From assembly GCA_045403145.1 (NCBI GenBank), contig JAXIPA010000220.1, positions 1 through 16,279 of the forward strand: 16,279 bases of DNA, written 5' to 3'. Origin of the DNA: JAJYKN01 sp045403145. GTDB taxonomy: Bacteria; Nitrospirota; UBA9217. Numbering within the stretch: the first letter of the stretch is position 1; every line of letters starts with the position of its first letter. This document shows positions 1 to 7,720 of the stretch, one piece after another. Below the pieces are notes generated by a model. The model was not told the origin of the DNA. It did no database searches and saw only the letters and a list, made by a program, of their open reading frames with translations. The translations under genes and the position numbers were made by a program.

Positions 1-485
1 CGGGGGCGACTAACGCAACGGTCGTGGTTACGGCCTCGGCAGGGGGCATATCAGGCAATATAGCGGTGAAATTCATCAATGCGCCATCCAGCGCCGTTTT
101 GTCCATTGCCCTCACCAAGTCTGTGGATATCCTGGCCGACCTCCGGTTTACGTTGAACAACACGCCTGGCGCCTCATTTAATTTTATTCCGCCGCGGCCC
201 ATATCCGCGGTAAACACCGCGGCAGGATCAACGGTAACGATCACACCCGCTGCTGTACCAAACAGCAACGCAATCGCGCTGACCAACCCCGCCGGCTTCG
301 TCCCTGGCACACTAATCACGATCATTGAGGCCACCTATCAAGTTGCAGTGGTTCAGGGAGAGGGCCTGCCGAGGTTCAGCGTCGATGCAGCAGGCTTCTC
401 GGCCACGAACCCCCAAGGCAATCCGACTATCCCCAACCTGACCCCGGCGGACTTGCAGGTCACGGTGAAGTTTAACACTGAGTAA
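1..485 (+). CDS. Cohesin-like surface protein, probably a lipoprotein (3' part)
   Basis: The gene enters from the left edge; the frame is open from base 3 and ends at TAA 483-485, giving about 160 residues. The first 20 or so residues look like the last strands of a Big_1 (invasin-type Ig) domain, ending AVKFIN. The rest is a beta-rich domain matching the two complete lipoproteins at 7223 and 10792, with the shared pattern SIAxxxxVxxLAxLxFxLNNTxGA, then NSNxIxLxNxxGF and ATYxVAxxxGLPxFSVDA. Its closest match is the protein at 10792, with the same order Big_1 then cohesin-like domain. It is therefore probably a lipoprotein whose signal peptide lies outside the window. By analogy with the other two loci, a dockerin-bearing partner may lie just upstream; this is inference. 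The cohesin assignment rests on fold-like pattern and context, not on a search. Confidence 0.75.
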   Translation, partial: GATNATVVVTASAGGISGNIAVKFINAPSSAVLSIALTKSVDILADLRFTLNNTPGASFNFIPPRPISAVNTAAGSTVTITPAAVPNSNAIALTNPAGFVPGTLITIIEATYQVAVVQGEGLPRFSVDAAGFSATNPQGNPTIPNLTPADLQVTVKFNTE

Positions 486-641
486 CGCAAAGCCGTCAAA
501 CCAGGGCGCAAAGAAAATCTTTGGATTCTGGGAAACTCAGATCTATTACCTTGAGCTGACGGACATCCCTATGATTTTGAAGCATGCGTTTTTGAGAGGC
601 TGGACCGCTGCTTTTTTCCCCCTCTCATAAACTGGTTTTCG

Positions 642-794
642 ATCTCAGCGGGCGCCATGCACAGCCTGGCCATGAAATCGGACAGCACCGCCTGGTCGTG
701 GGGATGGAACGAGCATGGTCAGTTGGGGGACGGCGCCTCGGCAGGTAAAACCACACCCGGGCAGCTGGGCGGTTTTGGAAGCGGCAGCAAGTGA
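642..794 (+). pseudogene. RCC1-type repeat remnant
   Basis: Reading from 642 gives about 50 codons to TGA 792-794. They form a single recognisable RCC1 (regulator of chromosome condensation, beta-propeller) repeat: SAGAMHSLAMKSD, then WSWGWNEHGQLGDG. Real RCC1-like proteins carry around seven such repeats. Here there is only one, with no upstream start or ribosome binding site, and a stop at 552-554 closes the frame upstream. This is best read as the last fragment of a degraded exported RCC1-repeat protein. A short real gene starting at ATG 657 (45 residues) is possible but unlikely. Confidence 0.65.
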
Positions 795-869
795 ATCGCC
801 GGAAGAGACCTTTAATCCTGGAACCGGCAGTTGGACCCCCGCTTTGACCTTACGGGGGCAGGCTCCGAT

Positions 870-1000
870 GAACGCAGATTTACGAAGATAAAACTATGCG
901 GGGCGATTGAAAATCCAATCACCATCTGTGCAACGTTTTTTCATGACTCAATGATTTTTTGGTGTCTTAATCCGCGATTATCCGATTTTATCTGCGTCCA
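870..1000. repeat. Imperfect inverted repeat, MITE-like
   Basis: The arm at 870-892 (GAACGCAGAT...GATAA) and the reverse complement of 978-1000 (GGACGCAGAT...GGATAA) agree at the outer CGCAGAT block and the inner GATAA block, with a diverged middle. Together they frame about 131 bp of non-coding DNA. The layout is that of a short non-autonomous element or decayed repeat. No flanking duplication is evident. Confidence 0.4.
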
Positions 1001-1158
1001 ATTGCTCATTTTAGACATAACAGCAGACTCACCATAAATCGAAACTAAACTTACAGTTATGAAGAGTCGCCCCGTTCATCCGTGCATGCCGAAGGGTGAC
1101 GGGATATTCGTAAAAAAGGCTCAAAACCCTGTTTTTTTTCATTCAAAGACACTAATTA

Positions 1159-1170
1159 GGTAATATTACC
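1159..1170. promoter_or_regulatory. Perfect 12-bp palindrome GGTAATATTACC
   Basis: GGTAATATTACC is an exact palindrome in the AT-rich region about 220 bp upstream of the -24 element of the first peroxidase. It could be an operator or a DNA-bending site. No regulator is encoded nearby, so the role is unknown. Confidence 0.3.
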
Positions 1171-1296
1171 CATATTATTTTTGTTGCAAACCGGGTATTA
1201 TCAAAAATCCGACTGAAAATAATATAAAATAAGCATGGGTTTGTAAGCAGTAATTAGAATGAGTTTAGATTGGTTCAATTTGGAGTACCCCGTTCA

Positions 1297-1313
1297 AATT
1301 GGCCTGTCCAATT
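1297..1313. promoter_or_regulatory. Candidate upstream activator site (AATTGG-N5-CCAATT)
   Basis: AATTGG and CCAATT form a 6-bp dyad with a 5-base spacer, about 80-95 bp upstream of the -24 element at 1392. That is the usual distance for enhancer-binding proteins that activate RpoN promoters. A related half sequence, GTTCAATTTGG, lies just upstream at about 1274. The second RpoN-type promoter has a different small dyad at a similar distance (7920-7934), so a shared activator is not demonstrated. Confidence 0.3.
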
Positions 1314-1391
1314 ATTTACGTTTTGCATTTTTCTGTGAATTCCATTTTCATAACACACTGTTTTGTTTATGTATGCAAGTAATCCCATGAT

Positions 1392-1407
1392 TGGCATAGT
1401 CCTTGCT
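1392..1407 (+). promoter_or_regulatory. Sigma-54 (RpoN) type -24/-12 promoter
   Basis: TGGCATAGTCCTTGCT matches the RpoN consensus TGGCAC-N5-TTGCW. GG at 1393-1394 and GC at 1405-1406 are separated by exactly 10 bases, the spacing this sigma factor requires. The expected transcript begins near 1418, giving a leader of about 100 bases before ATG 1520. A near-identical element stands at 7996-8011 before the other operon of this system, which raises confidence in both. Confidence 0.7.
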
Positions 1408-1519
1408 TTGTTATGAAATGAGATGCGAGGCCATTCACAGGAACACACCCTGCACTCGTGCGTTGCACTCGTTAACGCTGGACGCAGGCGATACCCCTGA
1501 TCCCAAATAGGAGTGATTA

Positions 1520-4500
1520 ATGAAAAGCCCAACTTCAATATTCAAATCACGAACAGCAATGCGTTTGTTAGCTATCACTTTGAGTGTCGTATTATTACTG
1601 CCGGGCGGCGCGGTATGGGCCGGGCTTCAGCCTCCGCTCAGCAAGATACCGGTACCAGTACCCACGAAGCAGGCTGAGCTGGCGCAGTTTCCGGAACTGG
1701 CGCAGTTTGTTCAGGATGTTCCCGCTGCCATCAGGCTCGGCAAGGCTTTGTTCTGGGATACGCAAGTCGGGAGCGATGGGGCGGTAGCGTGCGCGACTTG
1801 CCACTACAAGGCAGGTGCGGACCCGATCACTGTTAGATCCAGAAACCAACTCCATCCGCGTAGTGATGGCCAGTTCCTGCGGGACGCCATAACGAAAACC
1901 GTCATTGCGGGGAACGGCTTGGCCGACCAGGATCTTGCGCCGCTTGCCTCGTCCATCTTCCCATTCTTTCAGATTAGTCCTGTTACCGGCAGGGTGGGCG
2001 ACGATACCTTCATTGTACCGCCTGCCACTGCCGCAACCGCGACGATTACCCGTAATGTTGATGACACAGTCGGATCGCAAGGCATTCGCTTGTCCGATTT
2101 CACGGGCCTTGTTAACGGCTCCGCCATCGACAGCGCCGTATCAACGACTCTCGATCCGGTGTTTAACGCAGGAGGCGCGAACGTGCAGCGGGTAACGGGC
2201 CGGAATGCCCCGTCGGTGATCAACGCGGTGTTCAACTTCGCCAACTTCTGGGACGGCCGGGCCAACAACATCTTTAACGGCGTGAACCCTTTCGGCCCTC
2301 TTGATCAGAGCGCGCGCATCTGGGTTAATAGCGCCGGAATTCAGCAGGTACAGATTGCCATCCCGAACGCGAGCCTCGCCTCCCAGGCGGTCGGCCCGCC
2401 CTTGAGCGATGTCGAGATGTCCGGCAGGGGCCGCACCTTCCGTGATCTGGGCAGAAAGATGATCAACAATGGCCTGATTCCGCTCGGGCAGCAACTCGTC
2501 CATCCCGATGACAGTGTGCTGGGAGCTCTCTCCAACGCTCCGGCCAACGGGCTGCTCAACACCACGTACGGAGCCATGATCCAATCTGCTTTCCGGCCCG
2601 AGTACTGGAATGGCGGAAATGTTCCGGACGGTTCTGGTTTCTCACAGATCGAGGCCAATTTCTCCCTTTTCTGGGGGCTTTCCATCATGCTCTACGAGGC
2701 GACCCTGGTGTCCGACCGGACGCCCTTCGACCGGTTCCAGTTGGGGAACAAGAACACCTTGAGCGTTGGGGCACAGTTCGGGCTTGCGACCTTTGACAGC
2801 AAGTGCGCGGTATGCCATTCGGGCCCCGAGTTATCCGATGCCGTGATCGGCAGCAATGTCGCTCCCAACTGCACCACCCCTGACTGCGGCAATCCCGTTT
2901 CCTTTACTTCCAACACGAACCACAGACTGATTCTGCTTAATCAGACAAGCGTACCGGGGGCGAAGAGCGACACCGGGTTTTTCAACATCTCTGTCAGACC
3001 CACGGCTGAAGATCTGGGCAGGGGAGGGACCGCACCATTTCTCAACCCGCTGAGCTTGCCCACTCCTGCAAATTTCCCGCTTTCCTTCTCGCGGCTGGCG
3101 GAGCTTCAGGCGCAGGGGCAGCTCCCCTTCGATACGCCCGTCCTGCCGCCGTTCGCTCTTACCACGGACGTTGTTCAGGGCTCTTTCAAGACCCCTGGAC
3201 TGCGAAACATCGAACTTAATCCGCCCTACTTCCACAACGGCAGCGCTTTGAGCCTTCTGGATGTGGTTGAGTTCTACGCCCGGGGCGGGAATTTTCCCAA
3301 GAATATCTTCAATCTAACCGGCAATCCCGAACATGCTGCGGCTACTCTGCCTATGGGCAAGATACGAGGCGGCGGAACCGAACGGGACGAGCTCGTGCAA
3401 TTCCTTCAGTCCCTCACCGACGAGCGTGTCCGGCTGGAGAAGGCCCCCTTCGACCATCCGGAGCTTGTAATTTCGAATGGCACCGGTACGTCGATCACTC
3501 TGTTGGCAACAGGAGGGAGCATCACTCCTGTGCAGGTGGGCCTGATCACTCTAAACAATCCCTTCACGGCACCGACTATCTCGACCCTCCCGACGATCGG
3601 CGGCTTAGTGAGCAACAGGGATGTGACGGTGGCTGTTGCCGTCGGTGGAGGTGTTCCGCCGACGGGGGCGACCCACGCGGCGACCGTGATAAACAACACA
3701 TGGAGCTTGACCTTGACGGGACTGTCCTTGGGGAACCACGACTTCACCGTCAGGGCCACCAGCCCCACAGGGGATGAAAGCAATCCCCTCCTCGCCAGCT
3801 CCGTTTATCTTCTGCCGACGGCCTTCATCTTCGGGGGCCCACCGGGCGCAACCAAACTGACCAGCGCCTCCATGACGGTCGGGGCGATTGACACAGCAGG
3901 GAGAGCGGTACACTTTTACAAGTTCAAGCTCGACAACGGCGCGTACAGCGGTGATGTCTCCGTTGACACGCCGCTTATCGTGAGCAACCTGTCCGACACC
4001 ACTCATACAGTCTCCGTGATCGTAAGGGATTCGCTGGGAAACCAGCAGCCAGACACGAGCCCCACCACGGTCAGTTGGAGGGTCAAAGCCACTCCGCCGG
4101 TCGTCAGCGTGAATCCGATACCCCTGCCGACCAGGGAAACCAGCCTGACGCTTAGTGGCACGATATCCGAACTCGGCACCATCCCCAGGGTATCAAATGG
4201 CACGGGGGCCGAGTGTACGGGGACGGTTACGGACATCCCGGGCAGCAACACGGAAACCTGGAGCTGCCAGATCTCCGGTCTTAAGAAAGGAACCAACAAC
4301 ATTACCGTCACCGCCACCGACATCGCCCAGAACGTGGGGAGCGCAACGACCAGCGTCAACATCATCCTCCCGGACGGTTGTTTCAGAGGCACGGCTGCGC
4401 CGGACGTCAGCGACGCTGTCAAGGCCCTGCGCATTGCGGTAGGCACGATTGTCGAACCGTCTCTTGCGGACAAGCTGCACGGGGACGTGGCGCCGCTGGT

Positions 4501-4588
4501 TAACGGCGTTCCCGCGCCGGACGGAACGATCGGCTCGGAGGACGCATTGATAATACTCAAGAAGGTAGCGGGGTTGGTTAATTTTTAA
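1520..4588 (+). CDS. Exported MauG/CCP-like di-heme protein with Ig-like domains and dockerin-like tail
   Basis: This 1022-residue protein begins with a Sec signal peptide (cleavage probably after VWA, residue 34). ATG 1520 is preceded by AGGAG at 1509-1513. Two c-heme sites, CATCH (Cys91-His95) and CAVCH (Cys429-His433), together with NFWDGRA and FKTPGLRN...PPYFHNG, identify the bacterial cytochrome-c-peroxidase/MauG family over residues about 45-650. The family normally uses peroxide chemistry at a high-spin heme; the substrate here is unknown. Tyr586, in VEFY after PYFHNG, lies where MauG has its tyrosine heme ligand and classical peroxidases have methionine. The hemes are about 340 residues apart, well beyond the usual spacing. 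Two or three Ig-like domains (about 675-950) lead to a divergent dockerin-like module (about 952-1022). The next gene is a paralogue 130 bases away, probably in the same operon. Confidence 0.9.
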   Translation: MKSPTSIFKSRTAMRLLAITLSVVLLLPGGAVWAGLQPPLSKIPVPVPTKQAELAQFPELAQFVQDVPAAIRLGKALFWDTQVGSDGAVACATCHYKAGADPITVRSRNQLHPRSDGQFLRDAITKTVIAGNGLADQDLAPLASSIFPFFQISPVTGRVGDDTFIVPPATAATATITRNVDDTVGSQGIRLSDFTGLVNGSAIDSAVSTTLDPVFNAGGANVQRVTGRNAPSVINAVFNFANFWDGRANNIFNGVNPFGPLDQSARIWVNSAGIQQVQIAIPNASLASQAVGPPLSDVEMSGRGRTFRDLGRKMINNGLIPLGQQLVHPDDSVLGALSNAPANGLLNTTYGAMIQSAFRPEYWNGGNVPDGSGFSQIEANFSLFWGLSIMLYEATLVSDRTPFDRFQLGNKNTLSVGAQFGLATFDSKCAVCHSGPELSDAVIGSNVAPNCTTPDCGNPVSFTSNTNHRLILLNQTSVPGAKSDTGFFNISVRPTAEDLGRGGTAPFLNPLSLPTPANFPLSFSRLAELQAQGQLPFDTPVLPPFALTTDVVQGSFKTPGLRNIELNPPYFHNGSALSLLDVVEFYARGGNFPKNIFNLTGNPEHAAATLPMGKIRGGGTERDELVQFLQSLTDERVRLEKAPFDHPELVISNGTGTSITLLATGGSITPVQVGLITLNNPFTAPTISTLPTIGGLVSNRDVTVAVAVGGGVPPTGATHAATVINNTWSLTLTGLSLGNHDFTVRATSPTGDESNPLLASSVYLLPTAFIFGGPPGATKLTSASMTVGAIDTAGRAVHFYKFKLDNGAYSGDVSVDTPLIVSNLSDTTHTVSVIVRDSLGNQQPDTSPTTVSWRVKATPPVVSVNPIPLPTRETSLTLSGTISELGTIPRVSNGTGAECTGTVTDIPGSNTETWSCQISGLKKGTNNITVTATDIAQNVGSATTSVNIILPDGCFRGTAAPDVSDAVKALRIAVGTIVEPSLADKLHGDVAPLVNGVPAPDGTIGSEDALIILKKVAGLVNF

Positions 4589-4617
4589 ATTATCTGTTCG
4601 AGGGCATTCTTCTTCGC

Positions 4618-4693
4618 CGTCATTCCCGCTTGTCGGGAATCGTAGTTGAATTGAATGTTCAAAAGGGACGATTCCGGACAAGCCGGAATGACG
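4618..4693. repeat. Paired-hairpin repeat between the two peroxidase genes
   Basis: The 26-base arms at 4618-4643 and 4668-4693 are reverse complements apart from two positions. Each arm is also its own hairpin: ATTCCCG/CGGGAAT on the left and ATTCCGG/CCGGAAT on the right, each with a 5-base loop. The two differences between arms are C-to-G and G-to-C changes that keep both hairpins intact. The element has CGTCATTCC...GGAATGACG ends and stops just before the ribosome binding site (4705-4710) of the next gene. Confidence 0.85.
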
Positions 4694-4718
4694 ACCAGAA
4701 ACATAAGGAGACTTTTCC

Positions 4719-7106
4719 ATGAAGAAAAATTCCAAAGCTCTGCAAGCAACAGCCGTTCTGATCGGCATCCTTTTCGTCACAGGAACTATTCTTCCCGGTG
4801 GCATTGCCATGGCGCAGTGCGCCCCGCCGGCCGGCCTGTTCGGTCTGCCCCTGAACCAGATACCGGTCCCGCAGCCGCCCGCCCTGTTCGAGTTCGTCAA
4901 GGACCGGGACGCGGCCAGAAGATTGGGCAAGGCCTTCTTCTGGGACATGCAGGCGGGGAGCGACGGCATCGTGGCGTGCGCAACCTGCCACTTTGAAGCA
5001 GGCGTGGACAAACGGCGCAGAAACACCCTCCATCCCGGACCTGACGGGACCTTTCAGTTGCCTTTAGCAAACCCGGGCCCGAACCAGACCCTTCCGGATA
5101 CCGACTTTCCGTTCCATCTGCGGGACAATCCGGACATCCAGGCTTCGATCACCCTGCGAGATAACAACGACGTCGTCGGGTCCCAGGGGGTCCGCCGCAA
5201 CAAATTTACGGGAATCAATCCCGGCTCCGCGGTGGACAGCGGGACGCCGGAGGTCGATCCGATATTCGGAAACTCCAGGCGAGTGACTGGGCGCAACACG
5301 CCGACAAATATCAACGCAGTCTTCAACTTCAGCAACTTCTGGGACGGCCGGGCGAACTTCCTCTTCAACGGGGTGAACCCCTTCGGCCCCCTGGACCAGA
5401 GCGCCGGCGTCTGGTTCAATGAAAATAATGTCCTGGTGAAGCGATCGGTCGGTATCGAGATGGGGAGCTTAGCATCGCAGGCAACAGGTCCGCCACTTGA
5501 CGGGACCGAGATGTCCTTCATCGGCCGCACCTTCCCCGAGCTCGGCAGAAAGATGCTCAGCCTCACTCCGCTGGGGAAGCAGATGGTTCATCCGGCTGAC
5601 GGCGTGCTCGGACCGCTGTCCAATTCGAAAATGCTGGCCGGAGGGAAGCTTTCGGGCTTGCCCGGACTCAACACCGCGTACAAACAGATGATCGAGGCCG
5701 CATTCCAGAACAATCTCTGGAACAGTCTCCAGCCGGTTTCCTTACCCGCAACCGTAAGCGGAGCAACCACGACCCTTCAATTCAGCCAGATGGAGGCCAA
5801 CTTCTCACTCTTCTGGGGGCTTGCCATCGAGCTCTACGAAGCCACCCTGGTCTCAGACCAGACGCCCTTTGACAAAATGCTGGGCGGCGCCACGTTCGCC
5901 ATGACGCAGCAGCAGTGTGACGGCATGAACAAGTTCTTTGGCGGCGCGGCCAGGTGCGACGTGTGTCATGGCGGCACCGAGACGACGAACGCCTCGGTCA
6001 CGGCCGCCGGGTTCATCACGAACAGAGATCATGGGCTGATCGAACTGATGCCCGTGACGACCGGCGAAAATATCATTTATGACAACGGGTTCAACAATAC
6101 CTCGGTACGGCCGACGGGAGAAAATCCCGGCCGGGCGGGAACCTCACCGCCGGCTTTGGTCAACCCGCTGACCGGACTGCCTTTCCCTCTGGGTTACTCC
6201 GCGCTGTCAATACTTCAGGAGGCGGGGAGCGTGCCTTTTAGCGTTCCGGTGTTGCCGGGAGTCATCCCCGCCACCACACCGGTCAGAAACAACGGCGCCT
6301 TCAAGGTGCCGGGGCTCCGCAATGTGGAGCTGACCGCCCCCTACTTCCATAACGGCGGCGACTTGACCCTGGAGGAGACAGTCGATTTCTACACCCGCGG
6401 TGGGAACTTCCCGCAGAACAACAGTGCCGACCTTGATGTCAACATCGCTCAAATTGGCGGATTTGGGGATGTCGAGATGGCGCAGATGGTCGCGTTCATG
6501 AAGTCGCTGACCGATGAGCGGCTGAGAAACCACTCGGCCCCCTTCGACCATCCGGAGCTTTTCATTCCCGAAGGCGATCCGGAGGCATTGAGAAGGATAC
6601 CCGCCCGGGACATGTTCGGCAACGCGGCCCCGGCGTTCATCCTTACGATGGCTCCGCTCCCTGCCGTCACCAACAAGACGAGCATCCTCGTTAGCGGAAC
6701 GAAAGAAGGGGGGGCGACGGTCCAGGTAAAGGTCAACGACGGTACGGCAACGCCTGCGGAAGGGCCGCCCCAAGCAACCACATGGAGCGCCACTATCGGG
6801 CTCGCGGGAGGGCTGAACACAGTCACGGCCACCGCCACCGACATAGATGGAAACGTCGTTACTGTGCCTGCAAGCGTGAACGTCATTTTCTCCGATGGAT
6901 GCTTAAACTGCGGCGGAGCCGTGGGAATAGCGGACGCTGTCCGGGCGCTCCAAATCGCGGCCGGGAACATCACGCCGACAGTCAATGACTTGATCCACGG
7001 AGACGTGGCGCCGTTGGTGAACGGCGTGCCAAATCCGGACAATAGGATCGGTGCGGACGACGCCCTGCTGATTCTCAAGAAGGTGGCGGGGCTGGTGAGC
7101 TTCTAA
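4719..7106 (+). CDS. Second exported MauG/CCP-like di-heme protein with dockerin-like tail
   Basis: This 795-residue paralogue of the preceding gene starts at ATG 4719, with AAGGAG at 4705-4710. The signal peptide probably ends near AMA|QC (about residue 32). Heme sites are CATCH (Cys87-His91) and CDVCH (Cys413-His417). Family landmarks are GRNTPTNINAVFNFSNFWDG, FKVPGLRN and APYFHNGG. Tyr558 in VDFY again takes the position of the MauG tyrosine ligand. The catalytic region spans about 35-625. A single Ig-like domain (about 640-722) follows, where the upstream protein has two or three. The dockerin-like module (about 725-795) contains HGDVAPL, PDNRIGADDALLILKK and the end GLVSF. The two proteins probably arose by duplication and then diverged in their linkers. 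The next gene encodes a cohesin-like lipoprotein, a plausible docking partner. Substrate and electron donor are unknown. Confidence 0.9.
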   Translation: MKKNSKALQATAVLIGILFVTGTILPGGIAMAQCAPPAGLFGLPLNQIPVPQPPALFEFVKDRDAARRLGKAFFWDMQAGSDGIVACATCHFEAGVDKRRRNTLHPGPDGTFQLPLANPGPNQTLPDTDFPFHLRDNPDIQASITLRDNNDVVGSQGVRRNKFTGINPGSAVDSGTPEVDPIFGNSRRVTGRNTPTNINAVFNFSNFWDGRANFLFNGVNPFGPLDQSAGVWFNENNVLVKRSVGIEMGSLASQATGPPLDGTEMSFIGRTFPELGRKMLSLTPLGKQMVHPADGVLGPLSNSKMLAGGKLSGLPGLNTAYKQMIEAAFQNNLWNSLQPVSLPATVSGATTTLQFSQMEANFSLFWGLAIELYEATLVSDQTPFDKMLGGATFAMTQQQCDGMNKFFGGAARCDVCHGGTETTNASVTAAGFITNRDHGLIELMPVTTGENIIYDNGFNNTSVRPTGENPGRAGTSPPALVNPLTGLPFPLGYSALSILQEAGSVPFSVPVLPGVIPATTPVRNNGAFKVPGLRNVELTAPYFHNGGDLTLEETVDFYTRGGNFPQNNSADLDVNIAQIGGFGDVEMAQMVAFMKSLTDERLRNHSAPFDHPELFIPEGDPEALRRIPARDMFGNAAPAFILTMAPLPAVTNKTSILVSGTKEGGATVQVKVNDGTATPAEGPPQATTWSATIGLAGGLNTVTATATDIDGNVVTVPASVNVIFSDGCLNCGGAVGIADAVRALQIAAGNITPTVNDLIHGDVAPLVNGVPNPDNRIGADDALLILKKVAGLVSF

Positions 7107-7118
7107 GTTTTTTTATGG

Positions 7119-7203
7119 GTTATTCCCGCAGAGATTCTGAGCGGGAATCCAATTTAATTAAACGCGTCAAAATGGATCCCCGATAGAACCATTCGGGGAT
7201 GAC
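7119..7203. repeat. Paired-hairpin repeat between peroxidase and lipoprotein genes
   Basis: Hairpin ATTCCCGC/GCGGGAAT at 7122-7148 and hairpin ATCCCCGA/TCGGGGAT at 7176-7200 stand about 27 bases apart. The outer ends are GTTATTCCCG and CGGGGATGAC, a slightly degraded version of the GTCAT...ATGAC ends seen elsewhere. A T-run at 7108-7115 precedes the first hairpin. The element could influence transcript processing between the two genes, but no classical terminator is formed. Confidence 0.75.
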
Positions 7204-7222
7204 AAAAAAATAGGAGGAAGTC

Positions 7223-7720
7223 ATGACACCCAGAAAGTTATTTAGCCTGATCCTGATCCTGGCGCTATCCGCATTGTCCGCCTGCGGCGGTGGCGGCGAC
7301 GGTGGCGGACCGCCCGCGCAACCGGTACGCGCGAATGTTTTTATCGCCTTTGATCAGGAGGTAACGAACCTGGCTGGGCTCGATTTTGTTCTAAACAGCG
7401 CTCCCGGCGCCACGTTCGACAATAATGCTCCGCAAATAGCCCCGATCAACGCCGCCGATGGACAGGCGCAAGTGGTGGCTAACTTCAATGCAGCCACGAA
7501 TACCAACAGGATCGCCTTGGCCACTGGGAACGCGGCCGGCTTCAATACCGGCACGACTCCGATCATTAGGGTGACCTATAACGTTGCCCCGGGCTCCGGC
7601 GTCCCGACGTTCGGCATTGCGTCGCAGGCGACTTTCACAGCCATATCGGACGACAACAGCACTCCGACAACTCCGCCGGTTACCGCTGCGAATGTGGTCG
7701 TGACGGTTACGTACGAGTGA
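7223..7720 (+). CDS. Small cohesin-like lipoprotein
   Basis: This 165-residue protein has a clear lipoprotein signal: a short basic start, a hydrophobic stretch, then LSAC with Cys21 as the lipidated residue, followed by a Gly-rich tether. Glycine after the cysteine is compatible with outer-membrane sorting. AGGAGG at 7212-7217 fixes ATG 7223. The rest (about 35-165) is one beta-rich domain with VFIAFDQEVTNLAGLDFVLN, GATFDN, TNRIAL, GFNTG and IIRVTYNVAPGSGVPTFGI. It matches the C-terminal domains of the proteins at 1-485 and 10792-11580 and has the general look of cohesin domains. Unlike those two it lacks the Big_1 module. Following a dockerin-tailed peroxidase by 116 bases, it is a candidate membrane receptor for it. 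Cohesin identity is inferred from pattern and context. Confidence 0.8.
   Translation: MTPRKLFSLILILALSALSACGGGGDGGGPPAQPVRANVFIAFDQEVTNLAGLDFVLNSAPGATFDNNAPQIAPINAADGQAQVVANFNAATNTNRIALATGNAAGFNTGTTPIIRVTYNVAPGSGVPTFGIASQATFTAISDDNSTPTTPPVTAANVVVTVTYE

Larger units (their letters stand above)
486..1519. other. Long intergenic region with decayed sequence and a regulatory end
   Basis: No intact gene is visible in these 1,034 bases. From left to right there is an RCC1-repeat remnant (642-794), a loose inverted repeat (870-1000), an AT-rich stretch with a 12-bp palindrome (1159-1170), an AATTGG/CCAATT dyad (1297-1313) and a -24/-12 promoter (1392-1407). A 68-codon open frame at 831-1037 overlaps the inverted repeat and shows no ribosome binding site or protein-like character, so it was not called. 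Confidence 0.7.

Noticed and set aside
487..520. Possible cyclic-di-GMP (GEMM) riboswitch, because of ACGCAAAG followed by CAAACC
   Set aside because: The conserved elements occur in the wrong order and without the required stems, and no gene follows for 1 kb.
4374..4588. PEP-CTERM or LPXTG-type sorting signal at the conserved C-termini
   Set aside because: There is no transmembrane helix, basic tail or sorting motif; the D-G-x-I-x-x-x-D-A-L pattern fits a dockerin-like module.
4193..5026. Minus-strand open frame of 277 codons across the peroxidase gene boundary
   Set aside because: Antisense to two supported genes and to the hairpin repeat; no ribosome binding site or protein-like features.
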